A stretch of DNA of 64,000 nt from DASYAN01 sp963727755 (GTDB taxonomy: Bacteria > Chloroflexota > Ktedonobacteria > Ktedonobacterales > Ktedonobacteraceae): contig CAVSHN010000017.1 in assembly GCA_963727755.1 (NCBI GenBank), positions 310,001 to 374,000 on the forward strand, written 5' to 3'. Position 1 is the first letter of the stretch; every line of letters begins with the position of its first letter. Below are positions 19,389 through 28,260 of this stretch, piece by piece. Position numbers and translations under genes: made by a program. The notes below the pieces were generated by a model that worked only from the letters and a program-made list of their open reading frames with translations, did not search any database and had not been told where the DNA came from.

Positions 19389-19787
19389 TCACGAACTCTC
19401 TTTCTCCGGCGGCAGCAAAGCACGAATAATACTTAGCAACTCTTCGATCGCAAATGGCTTGCGCAGCAGAATGCCTGTCCGTAGCCCCATACGATGCAGT
19501 TCCCAATCATGGCTACCCGTAATCATAACTATTGGCGTATTTTTCGTATCACTATGTCCACGCAATATTTTATAGAGAGAGGCTCCATCCAGATTCGGTA
19601 ACCCTAGATCTAAGAGTATCAGGTCAGCTCCTAGCGAGGGCAATTCATCTTTCGCTACTTTCCCATCTTGAAATACCTGAAAGCGCCAAGGACCAAAAAG
19701 TCCCAAAGTGTCGCAAAACATTTGAGCTAATTTCATATCATCTTCAACGATCGCTATTAATTTGGTTTTTTCCAATACTTCAGCCAC
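19389..19787 (-). CDS. Single-domain response regulator (CheY-like receiver)
   Basis: The product is 132 residues and consists only of a receiver domain. The acidic pocket is VEDD near residue 16, the phospho-acceptor Asp is in LILLDLGLPNLDG near 59, the Thr/Ser switch is in VMITGS and the conserved Lys is in LLRKPFAIEEL near 110. There is no output domain, so it probably acts by protein contact or in a phosphorelay. The stop lies 3 bases before cysK, so they are probably co-transcribed. The partner kinase is not obvious here. Confidence 0.85.
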   Translation of the reverse strand: MAEVLEKTKLIAIVEDDMKLAQMFCDTLGLFGPWRFQVFQDGKVAKDELPSLGADLILLDLGLPNLDGASLYKILRGHSDTKNTPIVMITGSHDWELHRMGLRTGILLRKPFAIEELLSIIRALLPPEKESS

Positions 19788-19860
19788 GTGTTACCATCCT
19801 CTTTGTACACTCATGACATCCACCTAATGGCTCACTTTAATAGTCTCTCCATACGCATGT

Positions 19861-20301
19861 CTAAATATAATACATGGTCTCCTCCGTACTACCTGTACGA
19901 TGACGCTGCGCAAGTTCCTCAATGGTGGCCGAGGAAAGTATTTGCTGAGTCATAGCATCAATTTTTTGCCAGACTTCCCGCAAGGCACAACCAGGAGATA
20001 ACTTGCAAAAGTCTGGATTTGGCAGACACTCCATTGGCGGGACATATCCCTCAAGAGCCTGCACAACATGGGCCATGGTAATCTGGCTGGGAGGTTTCGC
20101 CAACATGTGCCCACCCTTTGGGCCACGCACACTTTTAACTAGCCCTTCTTTCCGCAAGACCATGAGGATTTGATCAAGATATTGCTCCGGGATATGCTGC
20201 CGGGTGGCAATATCTGAGCTTTCAATTGGCCCTTGCCCATAATATGCAGCCATATCGAGCATGGCTCGCAAGCCATAGTCGCCCTTCATTGTGAGTTTCA
20301 T
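19861..20301 (-). CDS. Rrf2-family transcriptional regulator (IscR/NsrR/CymR type)
   Basis: The product is 146 residues. It has the Rrf2 winged helix (MKLTMKGDYGLRAMLDMA, IPEQYLDQILMVLRKEGLVKSVRGPKGG) and three cysteines in CLPNPDFCKLSPGC. These match the Fe-S ligands of IscR/NsrR members rather than the cysteine-free CymR type. It probably senses Fe-S status, NO or redox and controls the downstream genes. It is the first gene of the run toward the response regulator and cysK, with a 73-base gap. Confidence 0.85.
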   Translation of the reverse strand: MKLTMKGDYGLRAMLDMAAYYGQGPIESSDIATRQHIPEQYLDQILMVLRKEGLVKSVRGPKGGHMLAKPPSQITMAHVVQALEGYVPPMECLPNPDFCKLSPGCALREVWQKIDAMTQQILSSATIEELAQRHRTGSTEETMYYI

Positions 20302-20553
20302 GATTCTTTCCTTTGGGCAAGAGTGCCTGATTTCAATAAAAAAAATGCTGGAAGTCCTTGCCGTTAGGATATATCAGGACCACATATCTGTCAATGGCTT
20401 CTACGAGAGGCTCTGTTCTTTAGCCGACCAACAAGAAACAGGACAAAATTTAGCAGATCAATAAGGAGAGATCACTTCAGATGCCTTTTTCCCACTATCA
20501 CTTGGAGAGACAAGAAGAATGCGTCCAGTTCGTGGGAGCATTGCAGTATTTGC

Positions 20554-21717
20554 TCATTCACGCTTTCTTTCTAACTTTGAGGCTGGTTTTACAAATTCTT
20601 CATTTACATTTTGGTAAATAAATTTGTCGCGCTCTTCTTTCTTATCTTTAAATAATGCATAGGCAATCAACAACTTTGAATATGCATTTTCGAAAGATAC
20701 GTTCATTATTGTTAAACCACCACTATTGTAAAATTTATCAGTAGAGCTATAGACATCCCTTCCTGCATCTCCATAAATAGGGCCTAAATATAAATTTACA
20801 CCTTTTTCTTGGCATTTTTTAGTAAATGCTAATAAATTTTCACTATCACCATCTGTGCATGAGGTTCCTGAATGATAAGTTGTATGTAATATAGCATCTA
20901 CATTATCAAGATTAAAGACATCATAATTTAATCCAACATGGGGGTGTATCACTAAAATTCGAGAACTTAAAAATTCAATACGATCAAGTAAGTTATTTTT
21001 TTCAACTTGACTCCTTTTTTGCAATTTTTTAAACAATTTTTTATCTAAAATCTCAAAATTACCATTTTCCTTTATAACTCCTAATGGACGCATGTTTTTT
21101 TCACCTTCTTCACCTATTGAAGTACTGCCATAATTATCAGTAATAGGCTTACATTGAGTTACTCTCGAAGCATAAATCACTTTTGTTTTTTCTTTAGAAT
21201 TAGAATTGTCTGTTACATAAACACCTGGAAGTTTAACATTAGAAATAAAGTCTACTGCACCCTTGAAATTCTCAATTCCATTGGCTCTCTCGTCTGTAAC
21301 AACATAGTTACTTGATACTAAAATCATTGGAACTTTTATGCTAGCCAGAATCAGTGATAAATAATTAGCAGTATGACCTAAAGTATCTGAACCATGCGTA
21401 AGAACAATTCCATCGTACTTTTTTAAATCTATTTTCTTTAATTGCTCAGTTAAATCTTCCATCTTTTTTATTGTTATATTTTCACTTAAAGTTTCCATTA
21501 TGGTTTTAGTATCAAAGTTTATGTTCGGATCACTATATTTTTTTTGATACTCATCTAACAGTAATGATTTTGCATCTTTAGCTTGAAAACCATATTCTTT
21601 TGCTTCCGATGGTTGAACTATTCTTCCATCTGGTAATCTGATAGATCCAATTGTTCCACCAGTAAATAAAACTAAAATATTTTTTTTCGAAATTCTCCCA
21701 CCTAGTACGACTTTCAT
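20554..21717 (-). CDS. Asparaginase-family protein, low-GC, probably acquired
   Basis: The product is 387 residues. Family motifs are clear: NILVLFTGGTIGS (first catalytic Thr), DGIVLTHGSDTLGHTANYLSLIL (the second catalytic box, with Ser in place of the first Thr of HGTDT) and KVPMILVSSNYVVTDERANG. The enzyme hydrolyses L-asparagine to aspartate and ammonia. Base composition is strikingly AT-rich compared with its neighbours, which suggests horizontal transfer. It overlaps the end of an upstream ORF in another frame, and a T8 run (21680-21687) lies where one added base would fuse the two. It sits at the distal end of the toxin-type region, so an effector role is possible but unproven. Confidence 0.8.
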   Translation of the reverse strand: MKVVLGGRISKKNILVLFTGGTIGSIRLPDGRIVQPSEAKEYGFQAKDAKSLLLDEYQKKYSDPNINFDTKTIMETLSENITIKKMEDLTEQLKKIDLKKYDGIVLTHGSDTLGHTANYLSLILASIKVPMILVSSNYVVTDERANGIENFKGAVDFISNVKLPGVYVTDNSNSKEKTKVIYASRVTQCKPITDNYGSTSIGEEGEKNMRPLGVIKENGNFEILDKKLFKKLQKRSQVEKNNLLDRIEFLSSRILVIHPHVGLNYDVFNLDNVDAILHTTYHSGTSCTDGDSENLLAFTKKCQEKGVNLYLGPIYGDAGRDVYSSTDKFYNSGGLTIMNVSFENAYSKLLIAYALFKDKKEERDKFIYQNVNEEFVKPASKLERKRE

Positions 21718-21970
21718 TAACCTCTTGTACGGTCTCTGCTATAGCATGTTTATCTTGCAGAGCTTCTGCCCCAGAGGGCCTATACCAATCCGCGTTCGGA
21801 GAGACCAATCTCTGACGATGGACAATAGTTGGTTGTTCTGGCAATACCTCTTGTAATCCTCGATTTCCTGGTAATTTGCCTGCTGCAAAATCTACAAGTC
21901 GGTGTTTCTTTTTTCCTGAAGATGAAGTTCCTGTATCAGGCTGTTTGAATTTATCATAGATATTTTCCAT
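21578..21970 (-). CDS. Short leader-like ORF upstream of and overlapping the asparaginase
   Basis: The ORF has 130 codons; the first about 88 look coding (MENIYDKFKQPDTGTSSSGK, then AAGKLPGNRGLQEVLPEQ) and it has a strong AAGGAG site. After about 21680 it reads the asparaginase region in the wrong frame and ends in unlikely sequence (YFSFIYWWNNWIYQ). One extra base in the A8 run (coding strand) would give ENFEKKNILVLFTGG and fuse this leader to the asparaginase, giving about 470 residues. The leader has host-like base composition, unlike the enzyme part. I do not recognise the leader. Confidence 0.55.
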   Translation of the reverse strand: MENIYDKFKQPDTGTSSSGKKKHRLVDFAAGKLPGNRGLQEVLPEQPTIVHRQRLVSPNADWYRPSGAEALQDKHAIAETVQEVNESRTRWENFEKKYFSFIYWWNNWIYQITRWKNSSTIGSKRIWFSS

Positions 21971-22159
21971 GGTATTTCTCCTTTGTTAATACACCTTGAT
22001 ATCTTAACAATACAAAGATCCACTACTGGTAATAGTACCAAATGTGATCCCAAATTGGAAGAGAGAATCCTCCTCTTTTCAGAAAACAGGACTCCCCTCT
22101 TCTTGCTATTCCGCCTTGTGAGCGGATTAAACCACTCTTTTTCAAGCAAGATGCGCTAC

Positions 22160-22540
22160 TTAAGAATTTTTAGCTGCTTTCATAGCCTCTTGCACCGCTA
22201 ATTTGAATTGCTCCATTTGTTCCGAAAATCCATCTGCTGCCTGCGCAGCATTGGGCGCACTCATCACAATTTTGGCTACACATTTTGCTTCTACGTGAGG
22301 TAATTTTTCCATCTGAGCCGCTTGCTCTTCTGGCGTACCTACCGTAAATGGCGGCTGCAACTCAAAGAATAGCAGCGTAAATTCTGAGCCATGATTCTGA
22401 ATCATCAGATGTGTTGCGTGTTCACTTCTGAGAGACTCATGTCCCGTCCATTCGACTGGCTTAGACATTGGTTTTCTTTGATGGTTTGTACCATTTTGAT
22501 GGTTTGTACCATTTTGATGGTTTGTACCATTTTCGTTCAT
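22160..22540 (-). CDS. DUF3467-like small protein, copy a (intact)
   Basis: The product is 126 residues. The N-terminus has three NGTNHQ hexapeptides from an 18-bp tandem repeat. The body (HATHLMIQNHGSEFTLLFFE, VEAKCVAKIVMSAPNAAQAADGF) follows the DUF3467 pattern of a beta-rich half and a closing helix. Its function is unknown. It is the most distal gene of toxin unit 1, with related but damaged copies at 28490 and 37421. A GGAGAAATC ribosome site precedes the ATG. Confidence 0.65.
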   Translation of the reverse strand: MNENGTNHQNGTNHQNGTNHQRKPMSKPVEWTGHESLRSEHATHLMIQNHGSEFTLLFFELQPPFTVGTPEEQAAQMEKLPHVEAKCVAKIVMSAPNAAQAADGFSEQMEQFKLAVQEAMKAAKNS

Positions 22541-22675
22541 TGATTTCTCCTTATGATAGAATGAATGGAATGCGCATCTGCTAAATTACGTAGGCGATTA
22601 CGCATTTTGTTTACAGCCTCATCATCAGCTCATTCACTCAATAGCAATGCTCCCCTGGACAGGCATGCAGTCGAA

Positions 22676-23110
22676 TCACTCAATGATTGAGACCTGATCA
22701 GCCTTTATTCCCACCAATTCATCACCAGCAAACAAGAAATGGACGTTTTTAAACATAATCTCATCATCGATGGTTTTATCTCTGGAGAACCAGACGGTGA
22801 AACTGTTTTCTTGATGCTGAACAGCACAGATATTGTCAGTTGACAACACCTCGAATTGGGGAAAGCCATTGCGAGGTGCAATATTGCCAGAATAATGGCA
22901 ATATGCTTGTTCTGCCACTCGCGGATAGATGCACTCTAACTCACCTAAAAAGCCCTCATCATCCAACCATAACATAGCATGTTGAGCTACTCTATACGGC
23001 TTACACTCATCTGACATTCTCCCGGAAACAATATTGTATGTTCTTACTTCGGGTGTAAATGTCGATGTTACTGTTGTATCGATAGACTGTAATCCTCTCA
23101 ATTTAATCAT
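22676..23110 (-). CDS. Conserved hypothetical protein of the toxin unit, copy a
   Basis: The product is 144 residues, beginning MIKLRGLQSIDTTVTS, with a GGAG site upstream. It contains AMLWLDDEGFLGELECIYPRV and ends in a beta-rich region (VHFLFAGDELVGIKADQVSI). There is no signal peptide or membrane segment. A paralog lies at 28923-29375, in the same position after a SUKH gene. Its steady position downstream of the toxin suggests an immunity or accessory role. I do not recognise the family. Confidence 0.65.
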   Translation of the reverse strand: MIKLRGLQSIDTTVTSTFTPEVRTYNIVSGRMSDECKPYRVAQHAMLWLDDEGFLGELECIYPRVAEQAYCHYSGNIAPRNGFPQFEVLSTDNICAVQHQENSFTVWFSRDKTIDDEIMFKNVHFLFAGDELVGIKADQVSIIE

Positions 23111-23134
23111 GGGTATATCTCCATTTTTATCCTC

Positions 23135-23186
23135 CTGAGGTCGAGTAGCAGGATGGCGGTAATATCATCCTGCTACTCGACCTCAG
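23135..23186. repeat. Perfect 21-bp hairpin between SUKH-a and the conserved hypothetical
   Basis: The arm at 23135-23155 (CTGAGGTCGAGTAGCAGGAT plus G) pairs exactly with 23166-23186 around a 10-base loop. On the transcribed minus strand it lies just ahead of the next gene's ribosome site, with no T-run. It could be an RNA processing or attenuation site. Confidence 0.75.
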
Positions 23187-23224
23187 CCAAGATGCGAATG
23201 GAATTGCGACAAACCATACTTGTA

Positions 23225-23707
23225 CTATTCTTCGCCACTAAGTTCGATATTTATCGTGTCAAGTAAGAAGTCTCCGAAATCATCCGCTATGATCTCGTAT
23301 GTTTGGAGTTCTAAGTCGAATCCGGGGTAAAACGAGACAACTTTAGGTTCCTTATCGTTATTAAGTTTTCCAAAGTCAAGGCAGTGATATTCACCTGTGC
23401 CTATATCGTAAATGATTAACAGATTTGCAGGCAGATTGATTTCTCTCCTTTCAGTGAGAGTAATCCATACTGCGTCTGGAATACCGGAATCTTCGAAGTT
23501 ATCACCAATAATTCCATATATCTCTCCACCTCCAAAGTTCCCTGCTCCATAATTTTTAAGGAAATCTCTGTACATGCCTGTAAACTGAAATCCTGTTGCC
23601 TCCTCTGCTTTTAATATTAAATCATCCGTTCTCTGACCAACAAAATGACTTTTGTCTTTGTAAGTGTTGATAATTTGTACTGCTTGTTGATAATTTTTTA
23701 GACTCAT
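23225..23707 (-). CDS. SMI1/KNR4 (SUKH) family immunity-type protein, copy a
   Basis: The product is 160 residues from the ATG at 23707. SUKH features: a helical N-terminus (MSLKNYQQAVQIINTYKDK), AEEATGFQFTGMYRDFLKNYGAG and GGGEIYGIIG, then LLIIYDIGTGEYHCLDFGK and a C-terminal helix (DDFGDFLLDTINIEL). SUKH proteins are the commonest immunity partners of nuclease toxins in polymorphic toxin systems. It follows the LHH nuclease domain (266-base gap), the expected toxin-immunity order. Binding to that toxin is inferred. Confidence 0.82.
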   Translation of the reverse strand: MSLKNYQQAVQIINTYKDKSHFVGQRTDDLILKAEEATGFQFTGMYRDFLKNYGAGNFGGGEIYGIIGDNFEDSGIPDAVWITLTERREINLPANLLIIYDIGTGEYHCLDFGKLNNDKEPKVVSFYPGFDLELQTYEIIADDFGDFLLDTINIELSGEE

Positions 23708-23973
23708 CGCAGCGTTTCTCCTTTTATCGTGACACTTTCTCTCCAAGCATAGCACATTCTTCTCTTACCTTCAAGTGGCCTCGTGGCCGTTGGCCGTGTG
23801 ACCGTGGCCTCATTAGGGCCTTGGCATTTACTGCAAATACATCTTTTTCACCTCGATCAAGGCACTCTCCAAGCTCACTATTTGTGGGCAGTAGATGCTT
23901 TACGGGTAAACGCCAAAGCCCTATGGCCTCATAGCCTCGGCCTCAGGGAACAGGGAAGTGAAGTCTCGCAACT

Positions 23974-24649
23974 TCACGGGCCGAAATCTTTTGCTCTATT
24001 TCTCCAGTAAGACCTTTTCCAAGCATCAAAAGCTTGTCTATTAATTCCTGATGGAATAGAGTTTGGGTTAATATGTAGTACTTTAGTATTTTTTTGATGG
24101 AAATCTCGCGTTACTTCTGCAATTGCGCTATCATTGGTCTGTATCATGTGATGTAGATTTACTGATTTTCCATCGGTTCCTATTGGTGCAACCCCTTCTT
24201 CCATCCTTTGTACATTTGTTCTTCCTCCATTATCTATGCGCTGTGGGTCAATTATATCATCTCTCTGATATACTTTTACTCCCTTAAATTCTGTTGCTTT
24301 TGTCCAGTATTTACGGGCCTCACCAACTACCTCTGCTCTTTCTTCATGGAGTTCTCTGGCATCCTTATCACTATCGCTACTCTCCCCATCATGCCCCTCA
24401 GGCTTGCCATCACCATGTCCACCCGCAACCTCTTGCGCCTCCGGTTGCGGCCCCAATTCGATGTGAGCAGTGCCACTAGTGCTAGCTTGCGGACCACCAC
24501 CATCATGCCCATCACCATGCCCACCACAACCGTTTCCTTCCTTTATGATCTTTGCGATGATTCCCGCCCCTACAGCGACGGCGGTTACTCCTCCCGCTGT
24601 TGTCAGCCCGATCAAGAGAGCCTTATTCGAACTCTCTCCAGCCTGCTCG
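23974..24649 (-). CDS. LHH-type nuclease toxin domain, separated from its carrier by a frameshift
   Basis: The ORF from 24615 is 213 residues. It starts with a membrane segment (TAGGVTAVAVGAGIIAKII), a Gly/His-rich linker (CGGHGDGHDGGGPQAS) and a charged stretch. The C-terminal 100 residues contain FKGVKVYQRDDIIDPQRID and KSVNLHHMIQTNDSAIAEVT. The LHH motif, with the downstream HQKNTKVLHIN and WKRSYWRNRAKDF, matches the LHH nuclease family (HNH/Endo VII fold) of bacterial toxins. The copy-2 carrier reads straight through the same membrane segment, so this is the carrier's C-terminus here. One extra base at about 24650 breaks the frame. Confidence 0.8.
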
Positions 24650-27295
24650 AATATCGAGCCCGCTTATTAAGTAGTACATCAACGGTAGACCACGAAGCCC
24701 CTTTGTTGTCTCCTTCCATTCAGGATTTTTAGCATTATAGTCTAGACCACATGGAGAACCACCTGTCTCGCTTGTGTTACGGTAATAATACTTAGCATCT
24801 AGCTTTGTATCACTATCGTGTATTGATCCACCATGGTCATAGCACGTATCTGAACCACTTGCATAAACGAGAGCGAAGTTGGCATTCATGTCGATAGCAT
24901 TGGCATACTGATTAGGATTGAGTAATCCTCCCACGATGTTATCACATTCGCTGCCAATGACTGACCAAACAGTCGTCAATCCTTTTGTTGGTTGTGGGTC
25001 TAGCCCAGCTGGGCTGCTTAGATCTGACATGAAAGGACTGTTGTAAACTAAATCTTGTGCTTGTTGACAGCCTGCGCATCCCAAAGCATCTATACCATAT
25101 ACTCCTCCATGAGGAGAGTTAAACGTAATCGCCTTAGTCACCTGACCAATGGTATCTGGAAAAGGAGCTTCGCCTGCATGGATGTCCATCTGATACAGTG
25201 CTCCGCGTGTGATCACTCCTCCCATACTGTGAGCCACGATTATCACATCTCTGTTAGACTGACCAAAGTTATGATACAAGTACTGAGCGAACAAACAACT
25301 CAGATGGTATAAGCTTTCATCATTTGTACCGTCCGGCCCGGCATCTGCATGATAATCGGTACAGTTCTTCGTATACGTTTCGTTATGGAGATCTGAGCTA
25401 TAGCGCGTCTCAAGCCCGTTTGCACAATTTGTATCACCAGTATAGTATTTTATCGTACGGAAATCTGTTAGCCCACGCTCGCTTAGAAAGTTTATTGCAT
25501 CGCCCCAGTAGTCCTTCATACAATCCCAGCCGCTACTACTCCCCTTCCAAGGCATATAGGGTATGGGACCTGGCATTTCGGGTCCGATTTTAATGCCATG
25601 AACAAAGACAATGCTGAGTGGGTTATCCGGTGCAGGAGGATTTACAGGAGTAATCGGCACCATGGGGGCATCGCTTACTAAGTGGTATAGCTGCGATAGA
25701 CTATGATGCCCGTATCCCGCATTAATCCACGTAAAAGAGATATAACCTGTTGTATCTAGCGTGTAGTTGGCACCACATGGGTATAACCCTGACGAACAGT
25801 AATATATCCAAGCATTATCTGTTATACTACTATCATGTAATGCTCCACTATAGTCATAGCACGTATTGGTGCCATTACGCTCATAAACCACAGTGAAATC
25901 AGCATCCATATCGATAGCACTGGCATATCCCTTCTTAGGACCTCCTGGTCCTTCCGTGACCTGATCACATTCACTACCAATGACTGTCCAATGAGTATTC
26001 CCTACTAGTAATATTTCTGGGTATCGCCCATATTTGTTTAGCTCAGTCATGAGGCTACTGCCTGTCATCAACTCGCTCGTTTGTGTACAGCCACCACACG
26101 CCTGCAAACTATCTGCTGGTATAGTATAATCTAGCCCTCCATGAGGTGTATTAAATGTAATAACACCAGTCACATAGCCAATGGTCGATGGAAAAGGATC
26201 CTTGCCTGCATTCGTTTGCATCTGATACATTGTTTCGCGAATGATTATTCCTCCCATACCGTGACCTACGAGTATAACTTCATTGGACTGCAAGTTATTA
26301 TACAAGTACTGAGCGAATTTACAACTAAGGTGGTAGATGCTCTCATCATTTGTACCTTCCGACCCTGCATGATAACTGGCACAGGGTTGGCTATACAAAG
26401 AGTTCAAGAGACTTGCGTCACAATTGGTATCACCAGCATAGTATCCTATCGTACGCAAATCTTTTAGCCCATATAAAGACAGAAAGTTTAATGTATCACC
26501 CCAGTAGCCATTATAACAATCAAAGCCGCTATTAGCTCCATTTGATGCTGGACCTTTAAAGCCATGAACGAATACAATGCTTGTGGCCGTGTCAGAAAAT
26601 GGAGTATATTCGTCTAGCTCTCGTCTGGGAACACCCTCCTGCTCTCTGAGCTGCCGCCTCTCAACAAGCAACTTTCTCACACGCTCCAGTACCTCTCGAT
26701 TGACTTTGACCTCCTCCTTCCGAGCTTGCAAACTTGCCATCTTCACCTCTTCCAGCTTGAGATGCTCATTACCTTTGTCCTGCTCTCCCTGATGGATCTC
26801 CATCGTGGCTTGAGGGGTCTCTTTGCTCTTCTTCCCTGGCATCTCTTCAAACCCTTCAAACAGCGTTCTCAGATCCTCCAGAGCTTTTTGAGCATTCTCC
26901 GCAAGCTGTTGCCTTTGATCTCGCCTTTGCTCACGCTTCTGAATGCTTTGAGGATGGTCTCGCTTTTGAATATTTTGAATGAACTGCTCTGGATTTTTCA
27001 CGAATTTGCTGAGGTAGTCAAGCAATTCAGGCGTCACTTTGTTGGGATTGAATTCCAAAGCCATTGGGTGCGAGCGATTGTTGAACCCTTTCCACTCAAC
27101 AAGAGGATGTGGGCTTGTGGCATTGTTGCTGTCCAAGAGACGAAGAGCTGTGCCACCACGCACGGGACGACCTTCAACATTGATCCCTCGCGCTGAGGCG
27201 AGCATCACGCCGAGCAAAAGCGCGGATTTGTTCTCCCACAGGGACGAAACCATGCGAGATACTTTGTCACTCACCTGCCCAACCCAGTCAGGCAT
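24623..27295 (-). CDS. Toxin carrier with two lipase-like alpha/beta-hydrolase domains, copy 1
   Basis: The product is 890 residues to a frameshift-induced stop. Residues 1-40 include a weak hydrophobic segment (SALLLGVMLASARG). Residues 100-230 are a charged, probably coiled-coil region. Hydrolase domain 1 (about 235-530) has SIVFVHGFKG and VGHGMGG, with Gly346 where the nucleophilic Ser should be. Domain 2 (about 565-870) has SIVFVHGIKIG and AHSMGG with Ser690 in place. Both have FN(T/S)PHGG. The pattern suggests PGAP1-like lipases. It should continue into the LHH domain, giving about 1100 residues. I know of no named family with this tandem carrier; its export route is not evident. Confidence 0.8.
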   Translation of the reverse strand: MPDWVGQVSDKVSRMVSSLWENKSALLLGVMLASARGINVEGRPVRGGTALRLLDSNNATSPHPLVEWKGFNNRSHPMALEFNPNKVTPELLDYLSKFVKNPEQFIQNIQKRDHPQSIQKREQRRDQRQQLAENAQKALEDLRTLFEGFEEMPGKKSKETPQATMEIHQGEQDKGNEHLKLEEVKMASLQARKEEVKVNREVLERVRKLLVERRQLREQEGVPRRELDEYTPFSDTATSIVFVHGFKGPASNGANSGFDCYNGYWGDTLNFLSLYGLKDLRTIGYYAGDTNCDASLLNSLYSQPCASYHAGSEGTNDESIYHLSCKFAQYLYNNLQSNEVILVGHGMGGIIIRETMYQMQTNAGKDPFPSTIGYVTGVITFNTPHGGLDYTIPADSLQACGGCTQTSELMTGSSLMTELNKYGRYPEILLVGNTHWTVIGSECDQVTEGPGGPKKGYASAIDMDADFTVVYERNGTNTCYDYSGALHDSSITDNAWIYYCSSGLYPCGANYTLDTTGYISFTWINAGYGHHSLSQLYHLVSDAPMVPITPVNPPAPDNPLSIVFVHGIKIGPEMPGPIPYMPWKGSSSGWDCMKDYWGDAINFLSERGLTDFRTIKYYTGDTNCANGLETRYSSDLHNETYTKNCTDYHADAGPDGTNDESLYHLSCLFAQYLYHNFGQSNRDVIIVAHSMGGVITRGALYQMDIHAGEAPFPDTIGQVTKAITFNSPHGGVYGIDALGCAGCQQAQDLVYNSPFMSDLSSPAGLDPQPTKGLTTVWSVIGSECDNIVGGLLNPNQYANAIDMNANFALVYASGSDTCYDHGGSIHDSDTKLDAKYYYRNTSETGGSPCGLDYNAKNPEWKETTKGLRGLPLMYYLISGLDIRAGWREFE

Positions 27296-27966
27296 GATTG
27301 AGGTGCGACTTTTCTCAGGTTTTGCTACTTCCTGCGGTTCTTTTACCTCCCGATAAAACCGAAGGTTTCTTTCCTCTCGTTGTTGAGAGGTTTCTTGCTT
27401 TTTTCCTACGTTATCCAGCTTGAGTTCTTGTCCTACAGATGTTTTTTTACATCTGCATTTCTATTTATCTCTTTAAATGACATATTAACTAAAAAATCCT
27501 TTTATTTAAAGATGTATCACTTATACGGGGAGCAATACAGGAACAATGGTACAATAAAAATCAGAACGGTAGACAAATTTTCCAAAATCAGCGACAATCT
27601 ACAAGAAACGTGTATCAACAACCACACTACAAGAGTAGCCTACTCCAAGTGTAACTGTAAAGGGACCTGTTGCGCAAGATGACATTTTTAGTGCAAGGTG
27701 ACATTTCCAGCGGAAAGGTGACATTTATCAATATCTTTGCTTATCTTACTTTTTAATAGTATATTGCTTTAATTGCTATCTCTGCAAAATGTTTCTGTTG
27801 GGTGCAAAAGCTCAAGTCAGCATCTCTCTAAGTTTGTAATGTGTGATATAATGGGACTCTAAGATATTCTTCGGAAGGAACTATTCTGGTTAATAGAATT
27901 TGCTCGGCGGGACTTTGGTATTGAAATCGTTGAAATGTTCTCAAGAACGAAATTAGGAGGGAGAAT
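27296..27966. other. Divergent intergenic region between carrier copy 1 and the MNT gene
   Basis: This is 670 bases without a convincing gene; a 100-codon plus-strand ORF at 27380 looks spurious. It contains a segment at about 27605-27660 shared with the upstream region of the LuxR gene at 50.2 kb. It also has three direct GRTGACATTT repeats (27677-27730) and a TATAAT at 27847-27852. Almost the same sequence recurs at 36227-36900. Confidence 0.6.
27677..27730. repeat. Three GRTGACATTT direct repeats spaced about 20 bp
   Basis: GATGACATTT, GGTGACATTT and GGTGACATTT follow one another at about 20-bp spacing. A second set lies at 36610-36660 in unit 2. They may be operator iterons or a transposon end. 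Confidence 0.5.
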
Positions 27967-28260
27967 ATGTTTTCATGGGGGGAACTTATACAAGCCAAGC
28001 GTGATAATATCCTGCATACTGCAGCTAAATATGGTGCATCCAATGTACGTATCTTCGGTTCAGTGGCACGTGGCGAGGCAGATGAGCAGAGTGACCTTGA
28101 TTTACTTGTAGATATGGATGCTGAATGTAGTCTTCTTCACTTGGCAGGCCTTTTGATCGAACTAGAGAAATTGTTGGGTTGTAAGGTGGATATTGTCACA
28201 GAGGAAAGGTTGCGAGATCGTGTGCGAAAACAGGTTTTGCAAGAGGCAGTAGGGTTGTGA
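27967..28260 (+). CDS. MNT-type nucleotidyltransferase (antitoxin), copy a
   Basis: The product is 97 residues. Minimal nucleotidyltransferase motifs: VRIFGSVARGEADEQSDLDLLVDMD, that is GSxARG followed by SDxDLLV, plus a later acidic residue. MntA-type proteins AMPylate and neutralise HEPN (HepT) toxins. AGGAGGGAGAAT precedes the ATG. The next frame (GTG at 28257, overlapping the stop) encodes a truncated HepT. The gene diverges from the carrier gene. Confidence 0.85.
   Translation: MFSWGELIQAKRDNILHTAAKYGASNVRIFGSVARGEADEQSDLDLLVDMDAECSLLHLAGLLIELEKLLGCKVDIVTEERLRDRVRKQVLQEAVGL

Noticed and set aside
22480..22540. Short tandem repeats taken as a CRISPR-like array
   Set aside because: The units are 18 bp, contiguous, without spacers, and encode NGTNHQ in frame. 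It is a coding VNTR.
23783..24010. 75-codon plus-strand ORF after the LHH domain
   Set aside because: Overlaps the 3' end of the toxin on the other strand, with repeated GGCC-type sequence; no support.
25055..25593. Plus-strand ORFs of 85 and 89 codons repeated at 32273-32811
   Set aside because: They recur only because they lie opposite the duplicated carrier gene; no protein-like pattern.
27380..27682. 100-codon plus-strand ORF in the divergent spacer
   Set aside because: Hydrophobic AT-driven start and a Cys-rich end over a repeat segment also present at 50.2 kb. The duplicate at 36327 differs at the start, and no ribosome site is seen.
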